From: Pseudomonas soli
GTDB lineage: Bacteria > Pseudomonadota > Gammaproteobacteria > Pseudomonadales > Pseudomonadaceae
NCBI RefSeq assembly: GCF_900110655.1
Contig: NZ_FOEQ01000005.1
Span: 186,001 to 250,000 of the forward strand
Direction: 5' to 3'
DNA: 64,000 nt
Position numbers and translations under genes: made by a program. Below are positions 34,952 to 43,997 of this stretch, piece by piece; the first letter of the stretch is position 1, and each line of letters starts with the position of its first letter. Under the pieces are notes generated by a model that was not told the DNA's origin, did no database searches, and saw nothing but the letters and a program-made list of their open reading frames with translations.

Positions 34952-36775
34952 ATGTCACAACCTTTTGATGCAAGTGCGTTCCTGGCGACCTGCAGCGGTC
35001 GCCCGGGCGTTTACCGGATGTTCGACGGCGAGGCCCGCCTGCTGTACGTGGGCAAGGCCAAGAACCTCAAGAAGCGCCTGGCCAGCTATTTTCGCAAGAC
35101 CGGTCTTGCGCCGAAGACGGCTGCCCTGGTGGGACGTATCGCCCAGGTCGAGACCACCATCACCGCCAACGAAACCGAGGCGCTGCTGCTCGAGCAGACG
35201 CTGATCAAGGAATGGCGCCCGCCCTACAACATCCTGCTGCGCGACGATAAGTCCTACCCATACGTATTCCTGTCTGACGGGGAATTCCCACGCCTGGGTA
35301 TCCATCGAGGCGCGAAGAAAGCCAAGGGCCGCTACTTCGGCCCGTACCCCAGCGCAGGTGCCATTCGCGAGAGCCTGAGCCTGCTGCAAAAGGCGTTCTC
35401 GGTGCGTCAGTGCGAAGACAGCTACTACGCCAACCGCACCCGCCCATGCCTGCAGTACCAGATCAAGCGCTGCAAGGGGCCGTGCGTGGGCCTGGTGACG
35501 CCCGAGGAATACGCCGAGGACGTGCGTCACTCGGTGATGTTCCTCGAGGGGCGCAGCCAGCAGCTGGGCAACGAGCTTAATGCCGAAATGGAAAAGGCCG
35601 CCATGGCCCTGAATTTCGAGAAGGCCGCCGAGCTGCGCGACCAGATCGCCCTGTTGCGCCGCGTTCAGGACCAGCAGTACATGGAAGGCGGCTCCGGTGA
35701 TGTCGACGTAGTGGCGGCTTTCGTCAACCCGGGCGGTGCCTGCGTGCACCTGATCAGCGTGCGTGGCGGCCGGGTGCTGGGCAGCAAGAACTTCTTCCCC
35801 CAGGTGGGCATCGAGGAGGAGGTGGCCGAGGTCATGGCCGCGTTCCTTTCCCAGTACTACCTCGGCAACGCCGAGCGCGAGCTGCCGGGCGAGCTGATCG
35901 TCAACGTGGTGCATGAAGACTTCGCCGCCATCAGCGAGGCGGTGCAGACCCTGCGCGGCCGCGAGCTGAGCATCAGCCACCGGGTGCGCGGCACCCGGGC
36001 GCGCTGGCAGCAACTGGCGGTGACCAACGCCGAGCAGGCGCTCAATGCCCGCCTGGCCAACCGCCAGCACATGGCCGCCCGCTTCGAGGCGTTGGCCCAG
36101 GTGCTGGGCCTGGATGAAGTGCCGCAGCGCCTGGAGTGCTACGACATCAGTCACTCCAGCGGCGAGGCAACCGTGGCCAGCTGCGTGGTGTTCGGCCCGG
36201 AAGGCCCGCTCAAATCCGACTATCGCCGGTTCAACATCGAAGGCGTGACCGCCGGCGACGACTACGCCGCCATGCATCAGGCGCTGATGCGCCGTTATGG
36301 CCGGATCAAGGACGGTGAGGGCAAGCTGCCCGATGTGCTGCTGGTGGACGGCGGCAAGGGGCAGCTGAACATGGCCCGCGAGGTGATGCAGGAGCTCGGC
36401 CTTACCGATCTCACCCTGCTCGGCGTGGCCAAGGGCGTGACCCGCAAGGCCGGTTTCGAGACCCTCTACCTGAACGACGTGGCCCACGAGTTCACCCTCA
36501 AGGGCGACTCGCCGGCCCTGCACCTGATCCAGCAGATCCGCGATGAAGCCCACCGCTTCGCCATCACCGGCCATCGCGCCCGGCGCGGCAAGGCCCGGCG
36601 CACCTCGAGCCTGGAGGACGTCGCCGGGGTCGGGCCCAAGCGCCGCCGCGACTTGCTGAAACATTTCGGCGGCCTGCAGGAGCTCAACCGCGCCAGCGTC
36701 GACGAGATCGCCAAAGCTCCCGGCATCAGTAAAAAGCTTGCCGAGTCGATTTATGCCAGCCTGCATAGCGAGTAG
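34952..36775 (+). CDS. uvrC: Excinuclease ABC subunit C
   Basis: The 607-residue protein makes both incisions in nucleotide excision repair. It has the N-terminal GIY-YIG nuclease ([30 protein letters not shown], residues 17-46) and a UVR UvrB-binding motif near residue 210 ([19 protein letters not shown]). The RNase H-like C-terminal nuclease includes [20 protein letters not shown] near residue 395 and [11 protein letters not shown]. The end carries a helix-hairpin-helix pair ([21 protein letters not shown]). All domains are intact and of normal length. Confidence 0.97.
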   Translation: MSQPFDASAFLATCSGRPGVYRMFDGEARLLYVGKAKNLKKRLASYFRKTGLAPKTAALVGRIAQVETTITANETEALLLEQTLIKEWRPPYNILLRDDKSYPYVFLSDGEFPRLGIHRGAKKAKGRYFGPYPSAGAIRESLSLLQKAFSVRQCEDSYYANRTRPCLQYQIKRCKGPCVGLVTPEEYAEDVRHSVMFLEGRSQQLGNELNAEMEKAAMALNFEKAAELRDQIALLRRVQDQQYMEGGSGDVDVVAAFVNPGGACVHLISVRGGRVLGSKNFFPQVGIEEEVAEVMAAFLSQYYLGNAERELPGELIVNVVHEDFAAISEAVQTLRGRELSISHRVRGTRARWQQLAVTNAEQALNARLANRQHMAARFEALAQVLGLDEVPQRLECYDISHSSGEATVASCVVFGPEGPLKSDYRRFNIEGVTAGDDYAAMHQALMRRYGRIKDGEGKLPDVLLVDGGKGQLNMAREVMQELGLTDLTLLGVAKGVTRKAGFETLYLNDVAHEFTLKGDSPALHLIQQIRDEAHRFAITGHRARRGKARRTSSLEDVAGVGPKRRRDLLKHFGGLQELNRASVDEIAKAPGISKKLAESIYASLHSE

Positions 36776-36808
36776 AATGTCGGGTTCAACTCGCAGCCAG
36801 TCGTACCG

Positions 36809-37369
36809 ATGAATATTCCAAACCTGCTCACCGTTCTACGCGTCCTGCTCATCCCGATCTTCATCCTGCTGTTCTATGTGCCCTATCACTGGAGCTACAT
36901 GGCCGCCAGCACGGTGTTCGCCATCGCCGCCGCCACTGACTGGCTCGACGGCTACCTGGCGCGTCGGCTGCAGCAGAGCACCCCGTTCGGCGCCTTCCTC
37001 GACCCGGTGGCCGACAAATTGATGGTCGCCGTGGCCCTGGTGCTGCTGGTGCAGGTGCACGCCAACTTCTGGCTGACGCTGCCGGCGGCGGTGATCATCG
37101 GCCGCGAGATCGTGGTCTCGGCGCTGCGCGAGTGGATGGCCGAACTCGGCGCCCGCGCCCATGTGGCCGTGTCGAACCTGGGCAAGTGGAAGACCGCCGC
37201 GCAGATGCTGGCGCTGGTGATCCTGCTGGCCAACCCGCCGCTGCTGACCTTCTGGGTGGTGCTGGGCTACGGCTTGCTGCTGGTGGCGGCGGGGCTGACC
37301 CTGGTGTCGATGGTGCACTACTTGGTGGCCGCCTGGCCGCACCTGCGCGAAGGTTCGGAGCAGAAGTAA
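36809..37369 (+). CDS. pgsA: CDP-diacylglycerol-glycerol-3-phosphate 3-phosphatidyltransferase
   Basis: The 186-residue integral membrane enzyme makes phosphatidylglycerol phosphate. It carries the CDP-alcohol phosphotransferase signature D-G-x2-A-R-x8-G-x3-D-x3-D as [18 protein letters not shown] followed by AFLDPVADK (about residues 44-70). It follows uvrC by 33 bases and precedes tRNA-Gly, the conserved Pseudomonas order. Confidence 0.96.
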   Translation: MNIPNLLTVLRVLLIPIFILLFYVPYHWSYMAASTVFAIAAATDWLDGYLARRLQQSTPFGAFLDPVADKLMVAVALVLLVQVHANFWLTLPAAVIIGREIVVSALREWMAELGARAHVAVSNLGKWKTAAQMLALVILLANPPLLTFWVVLGYGLLLVAAGLTLVSMVHYLVAAWPHLREGSEQK

Positions 37370-37390
37370 AAGTTTTTTTGAATCAAGGGG

Positions 37391-37418
37391 TTGACGCCGT
37401 TCTGTAAATCGCTAGAAT
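37391..37418 (+). promoter_or_regulatory. tRNA-Gly promoter
   Basis: TTGACG (37391-37396), 16 bases, TAGAAT (37413-37418), then GGCACCC before the tRNA at 37434. This is a strong sigma70 match with a G/C discriminator, as expected for a growth-controlled tRNA promoter. Confidence 0.75.
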
Positions 37419-37433
37419 GGCACCCATCACGAC

Positions 37434-37509
<76 letters not shown>

Positions 37510-37551
37510 AATATAGATTTACAGCGTTCCACCGAACTCTGTAAGTCGTTG

Positions 37552-37580
37552 TAAAAAAGGGCCTTAGGGCCCTTTTTTAG
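37552..37580. terminator. Bidirectional Rho-independent terminator
   Basis: TAAAAAAGGGCC-TTA-GGGCCCTTTTTTA: an 11-bp or longer stem with A- and T-tracts on both sides, placed 43 bases after tRNA-Gly. Confidence 0.93.
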
Positions 37581-37775
37581 TTCCAGCGGAAATAACCGAA
37601 CCCGGTATCTGGTCGGTTCAAGGTCAGGTTTGAGACCCTGGCTGGAGATGGCCCACCTGGTTAGGGTTGATGCTTCACATCATTGCGCAAGGTGGAAGCA
37701 TCTGAAATTTGCGTTACGACAGGGCTGACAAGCACATGCGCATGTCGTTTGGTCCAGGTCCGCCGCTATTGGACA

Positions 37776-39017
37776 TTACGCCAGTGTTCCCAGCCACATC
37801 GCCCCTAGAATGATGAGCTGCGCCGGCACCAGGTATCGCGCAAAAGCGTAGCCGCCATTGCTGAGCGCCAGCACGCATTTGCTTAGTGTGTTCCCCGTCA
37901 GAGCCATCATGCCCGGCACCATCAGCTCAGTCATCTGCAGCCGACCCGCAACCACCAGCGAGGCTGCCGACGCCGTTGCCGCGTGGGCATCGCCCAGGCC
38001 GCTGACGAATGCTGCGATACTGGCCCCGTTGTGTCCCAGATGTTCGAGCAGAAACGCTGAGAGCAGTGCGATACCGGTCAGGGCCAGGGTGATTACGAGG
38101 GCTGTCCACAGGTTGAAGGCACCTGCGCCGAGGTGCGCGGTAGAATTGCTCGGTGCCGCGCGCCAAGGCGCGAGCAGCAACATGCCATAGATCGCGGTGA
38201 CCAGCGCGCCGAGGCCGACCGCGGGCAGGAAAGGACCGAGCAGGTGGCGGTCGATGATGCTCAGCACCAAGGCGAACTGGGTGATGGTCGCCAAGTTGGA
38301 CAATACCGCCGCCGCCGCGTAGGAGCGCGCCGCGGTAGGTTGTCGACTGGCGTCATGGGCTAGCAGGGCAATGGTCGCCGAACCGGAAGCAAAGCCTGAA
38401 GCGATGGCACTCAACGGCAGCCCATAGCGCGGGCCCACCAGGCGCATGGCGATATGACCTAACGCCGCCACTGTCATCAGCAGAACGACCAAGGTGCAAA
38501 TAGTGCGTGGGTTGAGCACGCTGTAGGGGCCCAGGAACCGGTCCGGTGTCAGTGGCAATACCACCAGGGCCACCGTGAGCAACGTCAAGCCATCGCGCAG
38601 TTCCTGCTCGCTCAGTCGCTGCAGCACGAAATGATGCAGCTCGCGGCGCAAGGCCAGCAACACGGTCGAGACCACACCTGCGGCAGCGGCAAGCTCAGGC
38701 TCGGCAACGCTCAGCGCGCCCAGGACAAGTACCAGTAGAAGAGCGATCTCGCCTGTCACATCTGGTGCCTTCCCAGGCGAGTAGCGGTATTGCAGGCAAA
38801 GCAGCAGTATCAGGCCCAGGCTTGCTGTCCCGACCAGCACCGGTCCTGCCAGCAGCATGCTGACATAGCCCAGCAGGGCGGTGATGGCGAACGTCCTCAG
38901 CCCGGCGGCGGCAGGTACCTCGTCGCGGCGTTTCTTGCGTTCGCGCTCAAGGCCAACCAGCATGCCGATGCCCAGCGCGACTGCGCCGTGGCCAACACTC
39001 AGTGTGTCGACGAGCAT
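37776..39017 (-). CDS. MgtC/SapB-DUF4010 family membrane protein
   Basis: The 413-residue protein joins an N-terminal MgtC/SapB-like domain (GHGAVALGIGMLVGLERERKKRR...GLRTFAITALLGYVS, residues 8-55) to a C-terminal DUF4010 domain (from about 180, with GFASGSATIALLAHDA). About twelve membrane helices are apparent. Function is unknown; MgtC relatives act on membrane potential and low-Mg2+ survival. Its ATG 39017 lies within the end of the Fnr-type gene (19-base overlap), so it is the last gene of a minus-strand operon running from the alcohol dehydrogenase. Confidence 0.88.
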   Translation of the reverse strand: MLVDTLSVGHGAVALGIGMLVGLERERKKRRDEVPAAAGLRTFAITALLGYVSMLLAGPVLVGTASLGLILLLCLQYRYSPGKAPDVTGEIALLLVLVLGALSVAEPELAAAAGVVSTVLLALRRELHHFVLQRLSEQELRDGLTLLTVALVVLPLTPDRFLGPYSVLNPRTICTLVVLLMTVAALGHIAMRLVGPRYGLPLSAIASGFASGSATIALLAHDASRQPTAARSYAAAAVLSNLATITQFALVLSIIDRHLLGPFLPAVGLGALVTAIYGMLLLAPWRAAPSNSTAHLGAGAFNLWTALVITLALTGIALLSAFLLEHLGHNGASIAAFVSGLGDAHAATASAASLVVAGRLQMTELMVPGMMALTGNTLSKCVLALSNGGYAFARYLVPAQLIILGAMWLGTLA

Positions 39018-39823
39018 GGCGCCTTGGGGCTTTGCTTGCGCTCATTGTCAGGGTCGCCTTGCTCGATCGCCATCAAGGCTGACATGTCGTGGATCTCCAC
39101 CAGCCTGCCGCGCAGGCTGACAATGCCTTGCGCACGCAGGCGGGCGACCGAACGGCATACGGTCTCCAGGCGCAGGCCCAAGTACGATGCCATGTCCTCG
39201 CGCGACATACGTAACATGAAGCCATGGGCGGAATAGCCGCGGTTGACGAAGCGTTTGGACAGCCCGATCAGAAAACTGGCCAGGCGCTGCTCGGCGGTGA
39301 GGTTGCACAGCATCAACACACGCTCTTGCTCGCGCACTATCTCCCGGCTCATCAAGCGGTTCAGGCTCTGCTGCAATACCGGGAAGTCACGTGCCAGCGT
39401 TTGCAGGCGATGATAGGGCACTGGGCAGACTTCGCTGTCTTCCAGGGCAATCGCGTCGCAGACATGGTGGTCGGTGGCGATGGCGTCGAGGCCGAGCACG
39501 TCACCCGGCATCCAGAAGTTGATCACTACCCCCTGGCCTTCGGCGCTGTTGAGGCTGCTCTTGAAGCTGCCACAGCGCACGGCATAGAGCATCGTCAAGG
39601 GTGCATTGGCGTTGAACAGCGCAGCGCCTTTGCGAATGCGTAGGCGTGGCCCGATCAACGCGCCCAGGCAGCGTTTGTCATCCAGCGGCAGACCGGTGGG
39701 CAGGCACAAGCCGCTGACCCGACAATCGCGACAGAGCGTTACCAGCGGTTTCAGGTGAACCGGTGGCGGCGTGTACGGCGCAGCGGGCTGTTCGAGCAGC
39801 GAGACCTTCAGTTGGCCCGACAT
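38999..39823 (-). CDS. Fnr/Anr-type oxygen-sensing regulator
   Basis: The 274-residue protein is a Crp/Fnr regulator with the FNR cysteine cluster (CRDCRVSGLC near residues 31-40) and a central cysteine (HHVCDAIALED near 120), the four ligands for a [4Fe-4S] oxygen sensor. The cNMP-like domain has MPGDVLGLDAIA. The HTH near residue 215 reads MSREDMASYLGLRLETVCRSVARL, with the ETVCRS recognition helix of Anr/Fnr that reads TTGAT-N4-ATCAA. GGGAGG precedes ATG 39823. It is probably a paralogue of the main Anr. Seven Anr-type boxes lie nearby. Confidence 0.93.
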   Translation of the reverse strand: MSGQLKVSLLEQPAAPYTPPPVHLKPLVTLCRDCRVSGLCLPTGLPLDDKRCLGALIGPRLRIRKGAALFNANAPLTMLYAVRCGSFKSSLNSAEGQGVVINFWMPGDVLGLDAIATDHHVCDAIALEDSEVCPVPYHRLQTLARDFPVLQQSLNRLMSREIVREQERVLMLCNLTAEQRLASFLIGLSKRFVNRGYSAHGFMLRMSREDMASYLGLRLETVCRSVARLRAQGIVSLRGRLVEIHDMSALMAIEQGDPDNERKQSPKAPCSSTH

Positions 39824-39825
39824 GT

Positions 39826-40044
39826 TCAGGCCTCCCTCGTGCAAGGCACATCCGCCCGAGCCGTCACGCCTGGACGGGGCGACCAACCCGCCAGCATGTC
39901 CAGCGAATGGGGCGCGTTGAGGCGGGCGTTGAGCCGCGCTACAAACTGTTGGGCTTCAACGGCCGTGTTGAAACTCACTCGCCAGTCGTCCATGCGAACC
40001 CAGCAGCGGTTGTGTTCGGTGTGGTTCTCGACGTAGACATTCAT
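39826..40044 (-). CDS. Small hypothetical protein
   Basis: A 72-residue soluble protein (MNVYVENHTEHNRCWVRMDD...) that I do not recognise. TGGAGG lies five bases before ATG 40044, and its stop is two bases from the Fnr-type start, so it looks like a genuine operon member between the alcohol dehydrogenase and the regulator. No membrane segment or known motif is seen. Confidence 0.68.
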   Translation of the reverse strand: MNVYVENHTEHNRCWVRMDDWRVSFNTAVEAQQFVARLNARLNAPHSLDMLAGWSPRPGVTARADVPCTREA

Positions 40045-40115
40045 GGGGCCTCCAGAGCCTGCATGGGCAAGACAACTGCGGGACTAAAGGCCTCCGTGCC
40101 TGCATAGCACTTGGG

Positions 40116-41189
40116 TCAAGGCGTTATTGCCACTTTCATCACGCCATTGCGCTGGTGGGCGAACAGTTCATACGCGGCCTCGATGTCATCAAGGCGCATG
40201 CGGTGCGTGACCAGCGGCGAAACATCGACCCGGCCACTGGCTACAACTTGCATCAACCGACGCATGCGTTCCTTGCCACCAGGGCACAGGCTGGTGATGA
40301 TGCGGTAGTCACCCAGACCAGCGGCATACGGGCCCAGTGGGATGTGCAGGTCGGCGCTGTACACGCCGAGGCTGGACAAGGTGCCGCCCGGCCGCAGCAC
40401 CCGCAGCGCAGCCTCGAACGTGGCTTGCGTGCCCAGCGCCTCTATCGCCACGTCCACCCCGCGCCCGGCGGTGAGCGCCATGATCTGCTCGACCACATTG
40501 CCCTGCGTGAAATCGACGATGTGGTCGGCACCCATGCGGCGAGCGACACTGACCCGCTCGGCCACGGCATCGACACCAATGATGGTGGACGCGCCGAGCA
40601 GCCGGGCCCCAGCGACCGCGCACAAGCCGATCGGCCCCAGAGCGAACACGGCTACTGTGTCGCCCAGGATGACGCCCCCGCGTTCGGCCCCTGAAAAGCC
40701 GGTAGACATGATATCCGGGCACATCAGTACCTGCTCGTCGCTCAACTGATCGGGAATCGGCGAGAGGTTGACCATGGCATCCGGTACTCGCACGTATTCG
40801 GCCTGGCAGCCATCGATGATGTTGCCGAACTTCCAGCCGCCAATGGCCTTGAAGCCATGCGCGGTGCCAACGCCGTCTTGGGCGCTGCACCCACACAGGC
40901 AGGCGTTGCTATGGCCACTGGGGGTGATGGCGCCGGCAATGACGCGCTGGCCCTCATGCAAACCTTGCACCTGAGCGCCGAGTTTCTCGATCACGCCGAC
41001 TGGCTCATGGCCGACGATGAGCCCCTTGGCCACCGGGTATTCACCGCGCAGGATATGCACGTCTGTGCCGCAGATGGTGGTGGTAGTGATGCGTAACAAG
41101 GCGTCCAGCGGGCCGATGTCGGGTATGGGCTTTTCCTCCACCACGATACGGTTCTTTTCGACAAACACCGCTGCTTTCATGAGGGCCAT
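40116..41189 (-). CDS. Zinc-dependent alcohol dehydrogenase
   Basis: The 357-residue medium-chain dehydrogenase has the catalytic zinc residues in TTICGTDVHILRG (Cys about 40) and LIVGHEPVGVIEKLG (His-Glu about 61). The NAD(P) Rossmann stretch is VAVFALGPIGLCAVAGARLLGA. The usual structural-zinc four-cysteine lobe is replaced by the short ACLCGCSAQDG, like secondary-alcohol (isopropanol-type) dehydrogenases. CGGAGG lies seven bases before ATG 41189. It is the first gene of the adh-orf72-fnr-mgtC operon, with two Anr boxes upstream, so it is probably induced by low oxygen. Confidence 0.9.
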   Translation of the reverse strand: MALMKAAVFVEKNRIVVEEKPIPDIGPLDALLRITTTTICGTDVHILRGEYPVAKGLIVGHEPVGVIEKLGAQVQGLHEGQRVIAGAITPSGHSNACLCGCSAQDGVGTAHGFKAIGGWKFGNIIDGCQAEYVRVPDAMVNLSPIPDQLSDEQVLMCPDIMSTGFSGAERGGVILGDTVAVFALGPIGLCAVAGARLLGASTIIGVDAVAERVSVARRMGADHIVDFTQGNVVEQIMALTAGRGVDVAIEALGTQATFEAALRVLRPGGTLSSLGVYSADLHIPLGPYAAGLGDYRIITSLCPGGKERMRRLMQVVASGRVDVSPLVTHRMRLDDIEAAYELFAHQRNGVMKVAITP

Positions 41190-41256
41190 GGCACGCCTCC
41201 GGGGTGGTGGTTGTTGTGGCTAGGGGAGTAGCGTGCGCCCGGCAATCGGCGAAACA

Positions 41257-41270
41257 TTGATCCTCGTCAA
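41257..41270. promoter_or_regulatory. Anr/Fnr box
   Basis: TTGATCCTCGTCAA matches the consensus TTGAT-N4-(A/G)TCAA at all ten positions; it lies between the divergent alcohol dehydrogenase and universal stress protein genes. Confidence 0.8.
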
Positions 41271-41313
41271 GGTTGTGTGCTGCGAGACATGCCGTCGGTC
41301 CGAGGGGCGTCAG

Positions 41314-41327
41314 TTGACAAACATCAA
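41314..41327. promoter_or_regulatory. Anr/Fnr box
   Basis: TTGACAAACATCAA is a near-perfect dyad, 73 bases before the universal stress protein ATG at 41387 and about 44 bases from the first box. Confidence 0.8.
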
Positions 41328-41386
41328 GCCTGTAGAGCAGGGCTACAGGATGCTTCGGGTATATATCGCAACCGCAGAGGTGTGCC

Positions 41387-42313
41387 ATGGAAACCCCGCA
41401 AAGACTGCTGTTGATCGCATCCCCCCTGATGCGCCGAACCCCTGTCTACGACCGAGCCGCAGCCTTGGCCAAGGCCAAGGGCATGGCACTGCACATCGTG
41501 GCTTTCGACTACGTGGAGGGGCTTGCCACGGCAGGGCTGGTCAACCAACAGGCTCTTGCAGTGATGCGCGAAGGCTATGTACAGCAACACCGCGAGTGGT
41601 TGGAGACCCAGGCGCTGCCGATGCGGCGCAACGGTGTCACAGTCACCACCGAGGTGGTGTGGGTGCAGCACCCCTTGAACGAGATCCTGGTGCACCTGCG
41701 AGAGCAGCGCTTTGCCATGCTGATCAAGGCATTCGAGCATGAGCCATGGTGGGCGCGTGCCATGTTCACTTCCCTGGATATCCAGCTGCTGCGCGAAACC
41801 CGCATTCCTTTGCACCTGGTGCACCAGGCCAGCCATGCGTTGCCGCGCAGGATCCTGGCGGCCGTGGACCTGTCCAGGCCCGAAGACCAGTTCGAAGGCT
41901 TCAATGACCAGATCATCAGCGAGGCGTTGAAACTGGCTTTGCAGTGCAACGCGCAGATCGAATTGCTGTATGCCTACGACCTGGGTTCGATGTACCTGGA
42001 CGCCAGCGGTAACCGGGAACACGCGTTCCTGTTCGATTCCAACCTCGCTCAGACGCTGCATGAAGCTCAGAGCGATGCCTTCAAGGCCCTTGCCGAGCGC
42101 AATGGCATTGCCGTCGAGCACCGCCACATGCGCATCGGCGACCCGGCCAAGGTCCTGGCCCTGTTCATGGACAACAATGATATCGACCTGCTGGTGATGG
42201 GCAGTTATCACCACCATGGCATCGGCTGGTTCATCGGCAGTACTGCCGAGCGGATGTTGCATCGTTTGTCCAGCAGTGTGCTGGTGATCTCCCCCGAGCG
42301 TTCCCAAGGGTAG
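41387..42313 (+). CDS. Universal stress protein, tandem UspA domains
   Basis: The 308-residue protein holds two UspA domains. The first (residues 1-140: RLLLIASPLMRRTPVYDRAAALAKA...) lacks a clear ATP motif. The second ends in LLVMGSYHHHGIGWFIGSTAERMLHRLSSSVLVISP, the G-x2-G-x9-G-S/T ATP-binding motif. Such proteins support survival without oxygen in Pseudomonas. AGAGG precedes ATG 41387, and two Anr boxes lie in the promoter region. Confidence 0.92.
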   Translation: METPQRLLLIASPLMRRTPVYDRAAALAKAKGMALHIVAFDYVEGLATAGLVNQQALAVMREGYVQQHREWLETQALPMRRNGVTVTTEVVWVQHPLNEILVHLREQRFAMLIKAFEHEPWWARAMFTSLDIQLLRETRIPLHLVHQASHALPRRILAAVDLSRPEDQFEGFNDQIISEALKLALQCNAQIELLYAYDLGSMYLDASGNREHAFLFDSNLAQTLHEAQSDAFKALAERNGIAVEHRHMRIGDPAKVLALFMDNNDIDLLVMGSYHHHGIGWFIGSTAERMLHRLSSSVLVISPERSQG

Positions 42314-42316
42314 CGC

Positions 42317-42341
42317 ACAAGGCCCGCAAGGGCCTTGTTTT
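42317..42341. terminator. Rho-independent terminator
   Basis: ACAAGGCCC-GCAA-GGGCCTTGT followed by TTT, starting 3 bases after the universal stress protein stop and ending at the stop of the convergent GNAT gene. Confidence 0.85.
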
Positions 42342-42889
42342 CAGGCTCGCAGGTCAAGCTCGTGGAGGATCTCGCTGACGTCGCCGCCCAGGTAGCGTGA
42401 GCTGAATCCCAGCGCCTTGGTCATCCGGTGCATGGCGTAGTTAGTCGACAGGTCCCTGGAAATCATCCACTCATAGCCACTGCGCCGCGCCGCGTCGACC
42501 AGGTGCCGCAGCAGACGCGTACCCAAGCCTTTACGCTGCCACTCCTCACGCACCGCTATCGCACACTCGCAGCGCGGGCTGTCAGGTAGGCCGGCGTAAC
42601 GGCTGATGCCAATCTGCTGCAAGCAGCCGTCGACATGTGCCAGTGCGACATAGGCTCTGCGCTGGAAGTCGTCGACCGGCATCGCTTGCGGGGGCAGGCT
42701 GGGCAAGCCGCCGCTGAGCCCAGCGGTCAAGCGCAAGCGCCGAGCCTGGTGGGCGATCGAGCTGAGAAAGCGTCGGTTCCGCTCATGGTCCTCCTGGCGC
42801 AGCGGGCGGATCAGCACAGGCGTGCCGTCATCGAGCTTCTCGACCCAGTGCTCACTGGGGGCCGGCTGCTTGGACCGCTGCGTGTTCAT
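42341..42889 (-). CDS. GNAT-family N-acetyltransferase
   Basis: The 182-residue protein has the GNAT core CECAIAVREEWQRKGLGTRLLRHLVDAAR (about residues 108-136, RKGLGT loop). Its N-terminus WVEKLDDGTPVLIRPLRQEDHERNRRFLSSI is shared with the GNAT at 46122-46688 (WVEALDNGTHVLVRPLQAKD), so the two are paralogues in the same low-oxygen island. GGGAGG precedes ATG 42889. Substrate unknown; similar domains acetylate metabolic enzymes. Confidence 0.88.
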   Translation of the reverse strand: MNTQRSKQPAPSEHWVEKLDDGTPVLIRPLRQEDHERNRRFLSSIAHQARRLRLTAGLSGGLPSLPPQAMPVDDFQRRAYVALAHVDGCLQQIGISRYAGLPDSPRCECAIAVREEWQRKGLGTRLLRHLVDAARRSGYEWMISRDLSTNYAMHRMTKALGFSSRYLGGDVSEILHELDLRA

Positions 42890-42952
42890 CGTGCCTCCCG
42901 TTACTCGGATAGATACCTGAAAAGCGTTGTAACGTGGCTCGCCGCGGCGGTT

Positions 42953-42966
42953 CTGACAATCGTCAA
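42953..42966. promoter_or_regulatory. Anr/Fnr box (one mismatch)
   Basis: CTGACAATCGTCAA lies between the divergent GNAT and second universal stress protein genes. Confidence 0.6.
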
Positions 42967-42987
42967 GTTCGGGACACGGCCCCTTTT

Positions 42988-43001
42988 CTGATCTGCATCA
43001 A
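42988..43001. promoter_or_regulatory. Anr/Fnr box (one mismatch)
   Basis: CTGATCTGCATCAA lies 70 bases before the ATG of the second universal stress protein. Confidence 0.65.
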
Positions 43002-43070
43002 ACGCCAGCGCGGGCGCGCCCGGACAATCCTTAGCATCACATCCCTGCCGCGCAAGCCCGGAGGTCCGCC

Positions 43071-43997
43071 ATGGGTCAATATCGACAAATGCTGGTGTTG
43101 CTTGGTGAAGTCGACCCGCATTCCGCCGCGTTGCGAAGGGGGCTGGCGCTGGCGCATGTCAGCGGCGCCAGCGTGCATGTGCTGGGGTTGTTCGAACCGC
43201 GTGAGGAACCTCTGCTGCGCGAAGAGCGCCTGAACGAAGCCGATATCAAGCGCCAGTACGATCACTATCGTGAGCAACTGCGGGTCCTGGTCGAACGGCA
43301 CCGCGGCCACGGTGTGGTGCTGACGGTCGACAGCCTCGCCGTCGACGATATCCGCAGCGACGCCATCGACTACATCAGCGAATTGCAGCCGGACCTGGTC
43401 ATCAAGGACAGCGACTGCGCCTCGACCCTGGCGCGGTTGTTCGGCACCCCGCTGGACTGTGCGCTGATGCGTGGTTTCCAGGGGCTCACCCTGTTCGTGC
43501 CGAGGGCAGCTGTTTCATTACCCCGGCGCGTCATGGTCGCCGTGGATACCAGCTTCAGCGAGACCCCGACAGCCCAGCAGCAGTTCAACCAAGGTCTCAT
43601 TCGCGTCGCCCAGGCTCTGGCACTGCAGTGCGGTGCCGCTCTGCATCTGTTGTCGGCCTACAACCTGGGCGGGGTATTCGCTGCGGACATGAGCGTCACC
43701 CAGGCATGGATTGAAGAGATGCGCCAGGCGCTTCAGGAACCCTTCAACGCCTTGGCTGAAGCCGAAGGCGTGGCGCATGACTGCCGCCACTTCATGCAGG
43801 GCGGCCCGGTGCAAGTGATCTGCGAACAGGTCGCCGCCCTGGAAGTCGACGCCGTGGTGATGGGTGTGGTGCAGCCCAAAGGGATGGATAAGCTGTTGGG
43901 TGACACCACTGAACGCATCGTCGGCCACCCGCCGTGCAGCGTACTCGCGGTTCACCCTCACGTGTTCGAACCCCTGGAGCCTTGGCCATGCAACTGA
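43071..43997 (+). CDS. Universal stress protein, tandem UspA domains
   Basis: The 308-residue protein has the same tandem-UspA layout and length as the protein at 41387-42313. Its C-terminal domain ends with DAVVMGVVQPKGMDKLLGDTTERIVGHPPCSVLAVHP, a slightly altered nucleotide motif. GGAGG lies before ATG 43071, with two Anr-like boxes upstream. It overlaps the following MBL gene by 10 bases, so both are co-translated. Confidence 0.92.
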   Translation: MGQYRQMLVLLGEVDPHSAALRRGLALAHVSGASVHVLGLFEPREEPLLREERLNEADIKRQYDHYREQLRVLVERHRGHGVVLTVDSLAVDDIRSDAIDYISELQPDLVIKDSDCASTLARLFGTPLDCALMRGFQGLTLFVPRAAVSLPRRVMVAVDTSFSETPTAQQQFNQGLIRVAQALALQCGAALHLLSAYNLGGVFAADMSVTQAWIEEMRQALQEPFNALAEAEGVAHDCRHFMQGGPVQVICEQVAALEVDAVVMGVVQPKGMDKLLGDTTERIVGHPPCSVLAVHPHVFEPLEPWPCN